NCBI RefSeq assembly: GCF_011067745.1
Contig: NZ_JAAMPJ010000005.1
Coordinates: 402,965 to 466,964, forward strand
DNA length: 64,000 bases
Source: Lentzea alba
GTDB taxonomy: Bacteria > Actinomycetota > Actinomycetes > Mycobacteriales > Pseudonocardiaceae
Direction of reading: 5' to 3'
Shown: one piece after another, positions 34,980-45,543 of the stretch
How the letters are laid out: each line of letters starts with the position of its first letter
How positions within the stretch are numbered: the first letter of the stretch is position 1
Position numbers and translations under genes: made by a program
Notes under the pieces: model-generated
Seen by the model: the letters and a program-made list of their open reading frames with translations, nothing else
Told to the model about the DNA's origin: nothing
The model's database searches: none

Positions 34980-35281
34980 TGCGCCGCCCTGGGCACGAAC
35001 CGAGGCGCCGGAGCAGCCCGCGCCACGACCTTGCGAGCCTCCGCGGCCCCCTCGGCCGTCAGCCGGTACATCCGTCGGCGCGGCCCACGCCGTTCGGCGT
35101 CGTCATCCCACGTCGACGTCACCCAACCGGCCCGCTCCAGCCGGTCCAGCAACGGATAAACGCTGCCCGACGGCCGCCCGGTCAGCTTGATGATCTCCAG
35201 CCCCCAGCGCGGCTCGTCGGTGCCGAGCAGCACCTCGAGCACGTCAACGGTGGCCTTGCCGATGCGTTGCAGTGGCTCCAC
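34976..35281 (-). CDS. PadR family transcriptional regulator
   Basis: A 101-residue winged-helix repressor: WGLEIIKLTGRPSGSVYPLLDRLERAGWV is the PadR recognition-helix region and the wing follows (RRGPRRRMYRLTAEGA). The C-terminal dimerisation helix is short, as in small s-PadR proteins that bind hydrophobic drugs. GTG start with TAGTAT box 7 bases upstream. Confidence 0.9.
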   Translation of the reverse strand: MEPLQRIGKATVDVLEVLLGTDEPRWGLEIIKLTGRPSGSVYPLLDRLERAGWVTSTWDDDAERRGPRRRMYRLTAEGAAEARKVVARAAPAPRFVPRAAQ

Positions 35282-35288
35282 GCCACCA

Positions 35289-35294
35289 ATACTA
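35289..35294 (-). promoter_or_regulatory. -10 box TAGTAT of PadR operon
   Basis: TAGTAT on the minus strand, 7 bases before GTG 35281. It lies in the 23-base gap behind the HxlR gene, in a short palindromic-looking AT-rich stretch that could also be the PadR operator. Confidence 0.4.
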
Positions 35295-35304
35295 CCTATG
35301 TAGA

Positions 35305-35667
35305 TTAAGCCGTGGCAACATCGACGACGACCTTCTCCGCCCCGATCCGCCGGATGCGTTCAGCACCCCACTCCCCCAGAGCGGCGAGCGCGGCGTTGAG
35401 AGAGACACCGTGCTCCGTCAGGGAGTACTCGACCCTGGGCGGCACCTCGGCGTACACCTCGCGGTGCAGGAGGCCGTCCTCCTCCATCTCCCGCAGGTGC
35501 TGGATCAGCATCTTCTCGCTGACGCCCGGCAGCCCGCGCCGGAGCTCGGCGAACCGGCGGGTGCCGTAGTGGTGCAACTCCCACAGGATCAGCGACTTCC
35601 ACTTGCCGGAGACGACGTCCATCGCGGCGTCGATGCCACAGATGTAAGGACCACGTCGTGCTGCCAT
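35305..35667 (-). CDS. HxlR family transcriptional regulator
   Basis: A 120-residue winged helix: CGIDAAMDVVSGKWKSLILWELHHYGTRRFAELRRGLPGVSEKMLIQHLREMEEDGLL is the HxlR signature, with the redox-type cysteine near residue 10. It is divergent from the imine-reductase-like gene and probably controls it; CGTAC repeats in the gap (around 35696 and 35718) may be its sites. ATG 35667 preferred over an upstream TTG because of GGGGG upstream. Confidence 0.9.
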   Translation of the reverse strand: MAARRGPYICGIDAAMDVVSGKWKSLILWELHHYGTRRFAELRRGLPGVSEKMLIQHLREMEEDGLLHREVYAEVPPRVEYSLTEHGVSLNAALAALGEWGAERIRRIGAEKVVVDVATA

Positions 35668-35784
35668 TCCAACCCCCAAGACTTACTCGCTGGTGCGTAC
35701 CCCACTAAATAGTCCGTACTGGTCAACGCTTTCCGTGCCGGAGAGGATTCCTCCGAACGACGAACACGAGGGGAAATCCGGAAA

Positions 35785-36660
35785 ATGACAGCGGACAACA
35801 GCGTCCAGGTGAGCGTTCTCGGGCTGGGCGCGATGGGCAGCGCCCTCGCTACCGCCCTGGTCGAGGCAGGACATCCGACGACGGTCTGGAACCGTTCACC
35901 GGGCAGGGCGGACGCCCTCGTCGCGCTCGGCGCCAACGCCGTGGCCACGGCCCGTGACGCGGTTCGGGACAGCCAGGTGGTGATCGCCTGCCTGTTCGAC
36001 GACGCTTCCGTGCACGAGGTGCTCGATCCGCTCACCGACGAGCTCGCCGGACGAGTGTTGATCAACGTGACCACGACGACGCCGGCCCAGTCACGGAAGG
36101 CAGCCGTCTGGGCGGCGGACGCCGGGATCGCTTACCTGGACGGCGGCATCATGGCCGTGCCGCACATGATCGGCCAGCCGGGGTCGTCGATCCTCTACAG
36201 CGGGTCGGCCGAGGTGTTCCACGAGTACCAGCCGTTGCTCGACCTGTGGGGCACCAGCACCTACTTCGGTGAGGACGCCGGGCTGGCCTCCCTGTACGAC
36301 CTCGCCCTGCTCTCGGGCATGTACGTCATGTTCGCCGGGTTCCTGCACGGCGCCGCCATGGTGGCGCCGGCCGGCATCACAGCGCGCGAGTTCGCCTCGG
36401 CGGCCGCACCCTGGCTGACCGCCATGACCGGCGGCTTCCACGGGTTCGCCGAGGTCGTCGACGGCGGCGACTACACCGTCCCAGGGCAGCAGAGCCTGGA
36501 GTTCTCCGACCTCGGCAACATCCTGGCCGCCAGCGCCGACCAGGGCATCAGCACCGAGATGGTCGCCGCGGTCCAGCGGCTCATCCAGCGTCAGATCGAC
36601 GCGGGCCGCGGCAAGGAAGGCTTCGCGCGGATCATCGAAAGCATCAAGCAGCCGGTCTAA
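35785..36660 (+). CDS. NAD(P)-dependent oxidoreductase, imine reductase-like
   Basis: A 291-residue beta-hydroxyacid-dehydrogenase-like enzyme. VSVLGLGAMGSALATALVEAGH (9-30) is the NADP-binding motif, with WNRSPGRADAL next, and the C-terminal helical domain has the ired-type pattern GMYVMFAGFLHGAAMV. A lysine typical of hydroxyacid dehydrogenases is absent (position has D or Y), which suggests imine reductase. Controlled probably by the divergent HxlR regulator. GAGGGGAA upstream. Confidence 0.87.
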   Translation: MTADNSVQVSVLGLGAMGSALATALVEAGHPTTVWNRSPGRADALVALGANAVATARDAVRDSQVVIACLFDDASVHEVLDPLTDELAGRVLINVTTTTPAQSRKAAVWAADAGIAYLDGGIMAVPHMIGQPGSSILYSGSAEVFHEYQPLLDLWGTSTYFGEDAGLASLYDLALLSGMYVMFAGFLHGAAMVAPAGITAREFASAAAPWLTAMTGGFHGFAEVVDGGDYTVPGQQSLEFSDLGNILAASADQGISTEMVAAVQRLIQRQIDAGRGKEGFARIIESIKQPV

Positions 36661-37226
36661 TACCTGAGCCCGAGGCGTTCGAGCAGTTCGTCGCGGAACT
36701 CCAGCGCCGACTCCCGTTCCTCCTCCGAGGCGTGCACCTCCCGCACCAACGCCCCTTCGAGGATCTTCAACGCCTGCCGCTCCGCCCCGTGCGACCCGGC
36801 CAACGTCACCGCGCTGTCCAACGCGCGCGTCAGCCCGTTGCTCGACACGGGCTCCCGCATCGCCGGCACCACCCGGATCCAGTTCCCGCCGGGGTCGACC
36901 ATCAGGAACCCGTCGCGGCGTGGCCGGGTCATCCGCGGAATCCCCGTGAGCAGCACCTGCCCGTACACCGCGCGCATGCCGTGGGCGAACGCGTCGTACA
37001 GCTCCCGCACGTCCTCCACCTGCACCAGACACGAGCTGTACGACGCAGACGGGTCGTAGCCCGGTATGCCGAAGAAATGGAGGTTGATCTCCTCGCGTTG
37101 CACCGACAGATAGGCGTTCGGCCGGTACTGCCGATACGTGACCGTGAACCCGAGCATCACGTAGAACTCGGCGACCTCGTCGATGGAGGCGCACGGCAAC
37201 AGCGGGATCGTCACCTCGTTGGCCAC
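36657..37226 (-). CDS. VOC-fold protein with C-terminal helical extension (copy 2)
   Basis: A 189-residue paralogue of the protein at 34026: same opening (MANEVTIPLLPCASIDEVAEFYVMLGF), same VDPGGNWIR turn and the same extension phrase ERQALKILEGAL. It lies about 2 kb away on the same strand, on the other side of the PadR/HxlR genes. The 3' end overlaps the convergent oxidoreductase by 4 bases. Leaderless GTG start, TAGTTT box 6 bases upstream. Confidence 0.82.
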   Translation of the reverse strand: MANEVTIPLLPCASIDEVAEFYVMLGFTVTYRQYRPNAYLSVQREEINLHFFGIPGYDPSASYSSCLVQVEDVRELYDAFAHGMRAVYGQVLLTGIPRMTRPRRDGFLMVDPGGNWIRVVPAMREPVSSNGLTRALDSAVTLAGSHGAERQALKILEGALVREVHASEEERESALEFRDELLERLGLRY

Positions 37227-37232
37227 GTCGCC

Positions 37233-37238
37233 AAACTA
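37233..37238 (-). promoter_or_regulatory. -10 box TAGTTT of VOC copy 2
   Basis: TAGTTT on the minus strand, 6 bases before GTG 37226; same layout as copy 1. Confidence 0.4.
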
Positions 37239-37248
37239 GCCCCAGAGA

Positions 37249-38628
37249 TCAGCCGTCGACCAGCAATCCACGTAACGGTCCTTGCAACCTTCCGGATCGC
37301 CGCGACACCCCGGGCAGCGGCATCACCCGCGAACGCCCCTCCAAGGCGGGTCTCCACACGCCGTCCACCACCTCGTCGACCGGCCCCGACACGTCGGCGC
37401 CGAGGTGCTCCGACCACAACCGCAGCCGGGTCGACCGAGCGACCTCCGGGTCGTCGGTCACCACGTTGACCTCGGTGTCGTTGAACAGCGAGTGCTCGTT
37501 GAGGTTCGCCGAGCCGACCGAGAGCCATTCATCGTCCACAATGGCCAGCTTGGCGTGTACGTAGACCGGAGCATCGCCGTGTGCGACAAGGGTTGCAGCG
37601 ACGAGCCGCCGATCGACGTCGGCGTCGAGCAACCGGCCGAGCTGACCGCGCGTGGTGTCGGCGCCGTTGCTGGGTTTCTGCGGCAGCACCAGCACCATCC
37701 GGAACTCCGGTGTCGGCGGCCGGCACAGCTTCTCGATCAGCACCTCGGTGATCTCCGGCGACCACAAGAACTGGTTCTCCACGTAGATCAACGACTTGGC
37801 CGACCGCAACGCCCGCAGGTACGAGTCGAGCAGGCTGAAGTCGCCGTGCGGGGCGAAACCGTAGGTCCGTTCCGGAATCGTGCGCACCAGCTGCACCGAC
37901 GACGGTCCGGCCTCGGGCGGCACCTCGGGTGCGGGCAGGGTCTCGCCCGCGATCTCCAGCCACCGCGCGGCGAAGTGTCCCGCCACCTCGGCCACCACCG
38001 GGCCCTCCAGCCGCGCCACGTGGTCGTGCCAGCCGAGGTCGCGCGGCGGGTGCTCCGGCGAGTCGTGCCGGTCGCCCTCCACCGCGGTCATGTCGAGACC
38101 GCCGACAAACGCCACGTCGTCGACGATCACGATCTTCTCGTGGTGGCAGTGCAGGGTTCGTTCCCGCGCGTCCAGCTCGCACCGGACGGCACCGCACTCC
38201 CAGAACGCCTTCTGCGCCGCCAGAGCGCGCTTGCGGGTCGGTTCGAAGAACGGGATCGGCGGGCCCGCCCACAGCAGCACGCGCACCGGAACCCGTTCCG
38301 CGGCAGCCGAAAGCAGCTCGCGCAGCTGCGGCGCGCCCGGCTCGCGGGTCAGCCGGAAGTCCGGCGAAGCGTGCCAGTTCGCGATGTGGACGTACTTCTG
38401 CGCGTTCTCGATCGCCTGCGCCACAACGGGAAACGCCGTGGCGCCGTCGATCAGGACCTCGATCTTGCTGCCGTGCTGGACAGTCCGGCGCGGGGTGAAC
38501 CACCCCGTCGCATCGCCGTCCATCACCTCGCCCCACCCGAGCCGCCGCAGCCGGCGGGCGTGGTGGGAGCACAGCACGTTCTCCAGCCCGTCACCGAGCC
38601 TCGCGTCGAGCACGTCGAGTAAGCCCAC
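37249..38628 (-). CDS. Phospholipase D-like (cardiolipin synthase-like) protein
   Basis: A 459-residue protein with two HKD catalytic motifs: HHEKIVIVDD (H163, K165, D170) and HAKLAIVDDEWLSVGSANLNEHS (H358, K360, D365). No membrane helices are obvious, so it may be a soluble or peripheral phosphatidyl-transferase or phospholipase rather than a classical cardiolipin synthase. The lead residues before HKD-1 and the linker between copies are of ordinary length. It is followed after 22 bases by nothing on its strand and preceded by the Pth2-like gene. Confidence 0.88.
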   Translation of the reverse strand: MGLLDVLDARLGDGLENVLCSHHARRLRRLGWGEVMDGDATGWFTPRRTVQHGSKIEVLIDGATAFPVVAQAIENAQKYVHIANWHASPDFRLTREPGAPQLRELLSAAAERVPVRVLLWAGPPIPFFEPTRKRALAAQKAFWECGAVRCELDARERTLHCHHEKIVIVDDVAFVGGLDMTAVEGDRHDSPEHPPRDLGWHDHVARLEGPVVAEVAGHFAARWLEIAGETLPAPEVPPEAGPSSVQLVRTIPERTYGFAPHGDFSLLDSYLRALRSAKSLIYVENQFLWSPEITEVLIEKLCRPPTPEFRMVLVLPQKPSNGADTTRGQLGRLLDADVDRRLVAATLVAHGDAPVYVHAKLAIVDDEWLSVGSANLNEHSLFNDTEVNVVTDDPEVARSTRLRLWSEHLGADVSGPVDEVVDGVWRPALEGRSRVMPLPGVSRRSGRLQGPLRGLLVDG

Positions 38629-38658
38629 GAGCCGGGGATTTACCCGATCAGGCCCATC

Positions 38659-40631
<1,973 letters not shown>

Positions 40632-42422
40632 TTACTTGTCGTGCTCCGCGTCGTCCTTCTCGGACGCCGTACCCGACTTGATGGCCGCGGCCGCCAGCTC
40701 CGAGGGAGCGGGCTTGGCGTCCTTGTGCGCGATCGTCTTGCCGGTGAAGGTCACGTGACCCTCGTTCCGGATGCGCTCGATCATGTGCGGGTAGTGCAGC
40801 TCGAACGCCGGGCGCTCCGAACGGATCCGGGGCAGCTCGGTGAAGTTGTGCCGCGGCGGCGGGGACGACGTGGCCCACTCGAGCGAGTTGCCGTAGCCCC
40901 ACGGGTCGTCCGCCGTGACGACCTCACCGAAGCGGTAGCTCCGGAAGACGTTCCAGATGAACGGCAGCGTCGACGCGCCCAGGATGTAGGCGCCGATCGT
41001 CGAGATCATGTTCAGCGTCGTGAAGCCGTCGGACGCGAGGTAGTCGGCGTACCGGCGCGGCATGCCCTCGTTGCCCAGCCAGTGCTGGACGAGGAACGTC
41101 GCGTGGAAGCCGAGGAACGTCGTCCAGAAGTGCAGCTTGCCGAGCGGCTCGTCCATGAAGCGGCCGGTGATCTTCGGGAACCAGAAGTAGATACCCGCGA
41201 AGGTCGCGAACACGATCGTGCCGTAGAGCACGTAGTGGAAGTGCGCCACGACGAAGTACGTGTCGGACACGTGGAAGTCGATCGCGGGCGCGGCCAGCAG
41301 GATGCCGGACAGACCACCGAAGAGGAACGTGACGATGAAGCCGATCGAGAACAGCATCGGCGTCTCGAACGTCAGCTGGCCCTTCCACATCGTGCCGATC
41401 CAGTTGAAGAACTTCACACCGGTCGGAACAGCGATGAGGAACGTCATGAAGGCGAAGAACGGCAGCAGCACGGCGCCGGTCGCGTACATGTGGTGCGCCC
41501 ACACCGCGACGGACAGGGCCGCGATGCCGAGCGTCGCGTAGACCAGGCCGTTGTAACCGAAGATCGGCTTGCGGCTGAACACCGGGAAGATCTCCGACAC
41601 GATGCCGAAGAACGGCAGGGCGACGATGTAGACCTCGGGGTGTCCGAAGAACCAGAAGAGGTGCTGCCACAGGATCACGCCGCCGTTGGCGGGGTCGAAC
41701 ACGTGCGCACCGAGATGGCGGTCGGCCAGCAGGCCGAGCAGCGCCGCGGTGAGGATCGGGAACGCGAGCAGCACCAGCACCGACGTCACCAGGATGTTCC
41801 AGGTGAAGATCGGCATCCGGAACATCGTCATGCCGGGCGCGCGCAGGCAGACCACGGTGGTGATCATGTTCACCGCGCCGAGGATGGTGCCGAGACCACC
41901 GACCACCAGGCCGGAGATCCACAAGTCGGCACCCGCGCCGGGCGAGTGGATGGCGCTCGACAGCGGCGTGTACGCGAACCAGCCGAAGTCGGCGGCGCCA
42001 CCGGGGGTGACGAAGCCCGCCATCACGATCAGGCCACCGAAGAGGTAGAGCCAGTACGAGAAGGCGTTCAGCCGCGGGAACGCCACGTCGGGCGAGCCGA
42101 TCTGCAGCGGGAGCACGAAGTTCGCGAAGCCGAACACGATCGGGGTCGCGTACAGCAGCAGCATCACGGTGCCGTGCATCGTGAAGAGCTGGTTGAACTG
42201 CTCCTGGCTGAGGAACTGCATGCCGGGCCGGGCCAGCTCGGTCCGCATCAGCATGGCCATCGCGCCGCCGACCATGAAGAAGGCGAACGAGGTGACCAGG
42301 TACATGATGCCGATTTGCTTGTGGTCCGTGGTGCGGAACATCCGCAGCAGGAAGGACCCCTTGACCGCAGTGCGCGTCGGATAAGGACGCGTTGCGATCG
42401 GCTGCGGGGCTACGGCCGTCAC
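40632..42422 (-). CDS. ctaD: Cytochrome c oxidase subunit I
   Basis: A 596-residue, twelve-helix heme-copper oxidase subunit that reduces oxygen and pumps protons. Heme and copper ligands are present: H83 in [25 protein letters not shown] with the cross-linked His-Tyr pair, HHMY and AHFHYVLYG. It is alone here; the other subunits (ctaC, ctaE) must be elsewhere, which is usual in actinobacteria. GTG start after GGAGG. The C-terminal ~70 residues form an ordinary actinobacterial extension ([18 protein letters not shown]). Confidence 0.96.
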   Translation of the reverse strand: MTAVAPQPIATRPYPTRTAVKGSFLLRMFRTTDHKQIGIMYLVTSFAFFMVGGAMAMLMRTELARPGMQFLSQEQFNQLFTMHGTVMLLLYATPIVFGFANFVLPLQIGSPDVAFPRLNAFSYWLYLFGGLIVMAGFVTPGGAADFGWFAYTPLSSAIHSPGAGADLWISGLVVGGLGTILGAVNMITTVVCLRAPGMTMFRMPIFTWNILVTSVLVLLAFPILTAALLGLLADRHLGAHVFDPANGGVILWQHLFWFFGHPEVYIVALPFFGIVSEIFPVFSRKPIFGYNGLVYATLGIAALSVAVWAHHMYATGAVLLPFFAFMTFLIAVPTGVKFFNWIGTMWKGQLTFETPMLFSIGFIVTFLFGGLSGILLAAPAIDFHVSDTYFVVAHFHYVLYGTIVFATFAGIYFWFPKITGRFMDEPLGKLHFWTTFLGFHATFLVQHWLGNEGMPRRYADYLASDGFTTLNMISTIGAYILGASTLPFIWNVFRSYRFGEVVTADDPWGYGNSLEWATSSPPPRHNFTELPRIRSERPAFELHYPHMIERIRNEGHVTFTGKTIAHKDAKPAPSELAAAAIKSGTASEKDDAEHDK

Positions 42423-42545
42423 GGTGCCTCCAGGCCTTGGTGGGACCAGTTCGTTCGGGAAACTCCGAGGGATATTAGACGGAGCCGATCAGCTCCATTC
42501 GGGTGGGCCATGCCCGGTGGCCAGCGGCGTAGCGCAGGTCACACG

Positions 42546-42551
42546 TATTCT
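42546..42551 (+). promoter_or_regulatory. -10 box TATTCT of DUF305 gene
   Basis: TATTCT is 6 bases before GTG 42558; leaderless start, divergent from ctaD. Confidence 0.45.
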
Positions 42552-42557
42552 GCCGCC

Positions 42558-43073
42558 GTGCTCCGATTGTCCGCTGCCGCCGCAGTCCTGATGTTGGCCG
42601 CCTGTGGTTCCCCCGCCACGCACAACTCGGCGGACGTCGCGTTCGCCCAGGGCATGGTCCCCCACCACGAGCAGGCGCTGGAGATGAGCGACCTGGTCGC
42701 CTCCCGCACCGAGAACCCGCACGTGATCGACCTGGCCAAGCGCATCGCGGGCGCGCAGAAGCCCGAGATCGACCGCATGAACGGCTGGCTCCGCACGTGG
42801 AACGCCCCCGTGCAGGCCTCCTCACACACCTCGCACGGCCACTCCGAGTCGCACGGCATGGTCGACCTCGGCAACCTCGCCGACCTGGACGGCACCGAGT
42901 TCGACCGCCAGTGGCTCTCGCTGATGATCCAGCACCACCGCGGCGCCGTGGAGATGGCGCAGAAGCACCTCTCCGCGGGCACCGACCCGGAGACCCGCAA
43001 GCTCGCGCAGGACGTCGTCAGCCACCAGGAGAAGGAGATAGCGGAAATGGAGTCGCTCCTCCCACAGGGCTGA
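42558..43073 (+). CDS. DUF305 lipoprotein
   Basis: A 171-residue lipoprotein with lipobox LMLAAC-G (cysteine ~16). The DUF305 repeats are plain: FAQGMVPHHEQALEMSDL and WLSLMIQHHRGAVEMAQK, each an M-x-x-H-H-x-x-A-x-x-M ferritin-like metal-binding motif. A histidine-rich linker (SSHTSHGHSESHG) may bind copper or another metal. Location next to a copper-containing oxidase gene (ctaD, divergent) suggests a role in copper handling, by inference. Confidence 0.9.
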   Translation: MLRLSAAAAVLMLAACGSPATHNSADVAFAQGMVPHHEQALEMSDLVASRTENPHVIDLAKRIAGAQKPEIDRMNGWLRTWNAPVQASSHTSHGHSESHGMVDLGNLADLDGTEFDRQWLSLMIQHHRGAVEMAQKHLSAGTDPETRKLAQDVVSHQEKEIAEMESLLPQG

Positions 43074-43089
43074 TGCCAGCCTTCTTGCC

Positions 43090-43884
43090 GTGAGCACCTC
43101 TGCAGCCGTGCGCGTCGCAGTGTCGTTGGCGGCCTCTCACGGCGTGGTCTGCACAGACCCGGTCGTCCTGAAAGACGGCAGCAACGTCATCGTGCACCTG
43201 CGCCCGGCACCGGTCGTCGCCAGAATCGCGCGCCGCACGGCCCTGGTGCGCCCGTCCGTGGCCTCACACCTGGCCCGCGACCTCTCGGTGTCAGCCTTCT
43301 TGGCCTCACGCGGCGTACCCGTCGTGACGCCTTCTAAGGAACTGCCTGCGGGGCCTCACACGGTGGACGGCTTCGTGCTCACGTTCAGCACGTACGTCCC
43401 GCACGATCCCTCTGTCGAGCTGAGCCGTCCGGACGTGCTCAAGCTCCTGCCCGACCTGCACGCCGAACTGCGCCTCTACGAGGGTGACCTACCTGTCCGC
43501 GGCCCTCTCGACGACGTCGAGAACACGCTCGCCCACCTGGAGAGCATCGGCGTCCCCGAGCTGGCGCCGTTCCGCGAACGACACGCCGAGCTGCTGGCGG
43601 AGTGGGACGCGCACTACAACGACGTCCAACCGCTGCACGGCGACTCGCACTACGGCAACGTGCTGATGACCGCCGCCGGCCCGGTCTGGAACGACTTCGA
43701 GGACACCTGGCGCGGCCCCGTGGCGTGGGACCTGGCCTGCCTGGCCGGCGCCAGAGGCGCAGAAGCCGCCCAGCGCGCCGTGGAAACCTACGGCGGCGGG
43801 GCGGCTCCTGAAGACGTGGAGTTCCACGTCGAAACCCGCATCAACTTCGGCACGCTCTGGGGCGTGCTGATGGAGAACTCCTAG
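43090..43884 (+). CDS. Aminoglycoside phosphotransferase-like kinase
   Basis: A 264-residue protein-kinase-fold phosphotransferase (APH family). The catalytic loop is LHGDSHYGNVL and the metal-binding motif is DFEDTWRGPVAWDLA. The N-terminal lobe is short and lacks a clear P-loop, typical of APH homologues acting on small molecules; resistance function is not proven. It starts 16 bases after the DUF305 gene. The stop overlaps the convergent LASTG gene by four bases. Confidence 0.82.
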   Translation: MSTSAAVRVAVSLAASHGVVCTDPVVLKDGSNVIVHLRPAPVVARIARRTALVRPSVASHLARDLSVSAFLASRGVPVVTPSKELPAGPHTVDGFVLTFSTYVPHDPSVELSRPDVLKLLPDLHAELRLYEGDLPVRGPLDDVENTLAHLESIGVPELAPFRERHAELLAEWDAHYNDVQPLHGDSHYGNVLMTAAGPVWNDFEDTWRGPVAWDLACLAGARGAEAAQRAVETYGGGAAPEDVEFHVETRINFGTLWGVLMENS

Positions 43885-44579
43885 ACGCGACGCCTGCGCA
43901 GCACCAGCAGCACGGCGGCACCGGCGGCCAGCAGCGCCGCACCGAGCCCGACCAGCCAGGCGGACCCGAACCCGGTCGACGCCAGACTCTCACCCGCGGC
44001 CACGGCCGCGGCGGTGGTCGTCGTGGTCGCGGCAACCTGCGACGACGTCGTAGCCGTCTCGGTGGCGCTGGTGGTGGTCGTGGTGGTCGTGGTCTCGGAC
44101 CCCGACGTGGTGGTCGTCGTCGTGGTGGTGGTCGTGGTGGTCGACGTGTCCTTCTTGACGCCGCAGCCGTACCAGTGGCTGATCTCCGGCTGCTGGCCAC
44201 CGTCGTTGAACGGAGCGCGCAGCTCGTTCCACGGCAGGGCGCCGAGGTCCTTGGCGAGGTAGACGTTGAAGTTGGGCCCACCCTTGACGACCACACCGGT
44301 GATCGTCTTGTCGGAGAGCACCGCCGTGATGTTGAGGTGGATCTGGTTGTCCCCGCCGGTGTAGGTGAACTCGTTCGGGTGGATCGTCTCGCCGGTCAAC
44401 CCACCGACGGTGCAGGCCTCGGGGTGCCTGATGTCGATGTTCTTGGTGTACGGGGTCGCGCGCTTGTCGTCCGTCGTCGGCTCGTCAGCGGACGCGGTGC
44501 TCGACAGGGCGAGCGTGGCCACAGCGGCCACCGCGGCGGAAGCGAGCAGGCCGGCTCTTCTGAGGGGCGTCAAGCGCAT
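43881..44579 (-). CDS. LAxTG-anchored cell-wall protein with threonine-rich stalk
   Basis: A 232-residue sortase substrate: signal peptide (AGLLASAAVAAVATLALSSTASA-D, cleavage ~31), a folded N-terminal domain of ~110 residues with two cysteines, a threonine-rich low-complexity stalk (about 145-190, coded by ACC/ACG repeats), then LASTG, a hydrophobic helix and the RRRR tail. LAxTG is the class E sortase motif of high-GC actinobacteria. No sortase is in the window. The stalk may be O-glycosylated. Confidence 0.88.
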   Translation of the reverse strand: MRLTPLRRAGLLASAAVAAVATLALSSTASADEPTTDDKRATPYTKNIDIRHPEACTVGGLTGETIHPNEFTYTGGDNQIHLNITAVLSDKTITGVVVKGGPNFNVYLAKDLGALPWNELRAPFNDGGQQPEISHWYGCGVKKDTSTTTTTTTTTTTTSGSETTTTTTTTSATETATTSSQVAATTTTTAAAVAAGESLASTGFGSAWLVGLGAALLAAGAAVLLVLRRRRV

Positions 44580-44723
44580 GGTGTTACTCCGTGGGGGTGA
44601 TCGGCGGGATGCCGCGATCTAAGACGATCGACGTCCCCCGAACGGCTTAGGTGACGATCAACAGTGCCCCTTGTGGCCTAGTTGTTATGCGTCTGTGAAG
44701 TCGTATCCCCAAACGACCAAACG

Positions 44724-44755
44724 CCGAAGGGGCCGGCGAACCGGCCCCTTCGGCA
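44724..44755. terminator. 14-bp hairpin with CGAA loop
   Basis: GCCGAAGGGGCCGG (44724-44737) pairs perfectly with 44742-44755. It is 17 bases past the stop of peptide gene A on the minus strand, its natural terminator. Confidence 0.8.
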
Positions 44756-44772
44756 ACACTGGAGCACGAAGC

Positions 44773-44961
44773 TCAGGCGTTCCGCTCGCCCTCGGAGGGC
44801 TTGAGGAACACCGTGCCACCGTTCGGCATGCGCCGGAACCAGTCAACGGGGGTGACCGGCTGCCCGATCACCGGGCCCGCCCCGGTGGGGAGGTGGGGAA
44901 CAGGCACGCCGGCACCGCGGGGGAAGTCTGGCCGACGAAGAGGCTGGTTCGGGGTGGTCAT
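44773..44961 (-). CDS. Candidate RiPP precursor peptide A (DWFRRMP family)
   Basis: A 62-residue peptide: a proline-rich leader (MTTPNQPLRRPDFPRG...) and the C-terminal block PVDWFRRMPNGGTVF, ending LKPSEGERNA. Peptides B (45350) and C (50352) carry the same block, although their leaders differ. Conserved C terminus and variable proline-rich leader is what a modified core would look like. AAGGA five bases before the ATG. No signal peptide, no cysteine. Function unknown; grouped with the HExxH enzyme by location and repetition. Confidence 0.75.
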   Translation of the reverse strand: MTTPNQPLRRPDFPRGAGVPVPHLPTGAGPVIGQPVTPVDWFRRMPNGGTVFLKPSEGERNA

Positions 44962-45190
44962 GGTTCCTTCTCGATGTGGGGAGCCCGAGAACGCACGACA
45001 CCCGGAGCATTCTGCGCGACCCCCACAGCACGGCGTCGACGACTTGCCAATTCCCGGATGCCTGAAGTACGAGCTCGAACCGATGGTGATTGATCAATCG
45101 TGACACGCCGACCTCGAACACGACCAGGGCGACCGTCCAAAGCAGACGATAGCGATCCAGGCGAACTCGAGGGCAACTGCGCGTCAACAG

Positions 45191-45212
45191 GCATCCCGGC
45201 AAGCCGGGATGC
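45191..45212. terminator. 10-bp hairpin GCATCCCGGC/GCCGGGATGC
   Basis: Perfect 10-bp arms with a two-base centre (practically 9 bp with a 4-base loop), ~140 bases past peptide B; second terminator or boundary before peptide A. Confidence 0.5.
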
Positions 45213-45306
45213 GGAAGTGTACAACCCCTCTTCACCTGCAACTACTCAGCAGTCGCACAGTACAAGCGTTCTGGAAACACTTCTGCGAACTAGCTCTGTC
45301 TATAAG

Positions 45307-45343
45307 AAGTTTCAATGCTTCAAGGCGACAAGCATGAAAACTT
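45307..45343. terminator. Imperfect AT-rich hairpin right behind peptide gene B
   Basis: AAGTTTCAATGCTT (45307-45320) pairs with 45330-45343 with two mismatches in 14, around the loop CAAGGCGAC. On the minus strand it begins 6 bases after the peptide B stop. Unlike the other terminators here it is AT-rich. Confidence 0.45.
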
Positions 45344-45349
45344 CCACAC

Positions 45350-45514
45350 TCAGGAAAGTCGCGTGTAGACGGTTCCCCCGTTCGGCATACGCCGGAACCA
45401 GTCCACCGGAACCACCGGCCGTTGCACGGGTACCCCCGTCGGCGGCACGGGAAGCCGCACAACTGCACCCGTTCTGGAGCGCGACAGACGTACCGGCCGA
45501 GTTGGTTTGATCAT
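45350..45514 (-). CDS. Candidate RiPP precursor peptide B (DWFRRMP family)
   Basis: A 54-residue peptide, MIKPTRPVRLSRSRTG..., ending QRPVVPVDWFRRMPNGG then TVYTRLS. ATG 45514 has GGGGGA six bases upstream; a second candidate start, ATG 45547, overlaps the stop of the HExxH gene as ATGA and would add 11 residues. Either way it is translated directly behind the HExxH enzyme, the strongest sign that the peptide is its substrate. Confidence 0.75.
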   Translation of the reverse strand: MIKPTRPVRLSRSRTGAVVRLPVPPTGVPVQRPVVPVDWFRRMPNGGTVYTRLS

Positions 45515-45543
45515 CGGATGTCCCCCAGAAGTGAAGCCGGCGC

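Larger units (their letters stand above)
44962..45349. other. Intergenic region between peptide genes A and B, 388 bases
   Basis: No supported gene; short ORFs here have no family features. It contains the hairpin at 45191-45212 and the imperfect hairpin at 45307-45343 behind peptide B. The stretch 45230-45345 is noticeably AT-richer than the average. The peptide A promoter must lie in 44970-45190, but no convincing box is seen. Confidence 0.5.

Noticed and set aside
44014-44150. Tandem repeat that might be a CRISPR-like array
   Set aside because: It is the threonine-coding stalk of a real gene, with 3-base periodicity and no spacers.
44843-45241. 132-codon frame on the minus strand overlapping peptide gene A
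   Set aside because: Composition unlike neighbouring proteins, no ribosome-binding site; the peptide A frame is supported by its two relatives.
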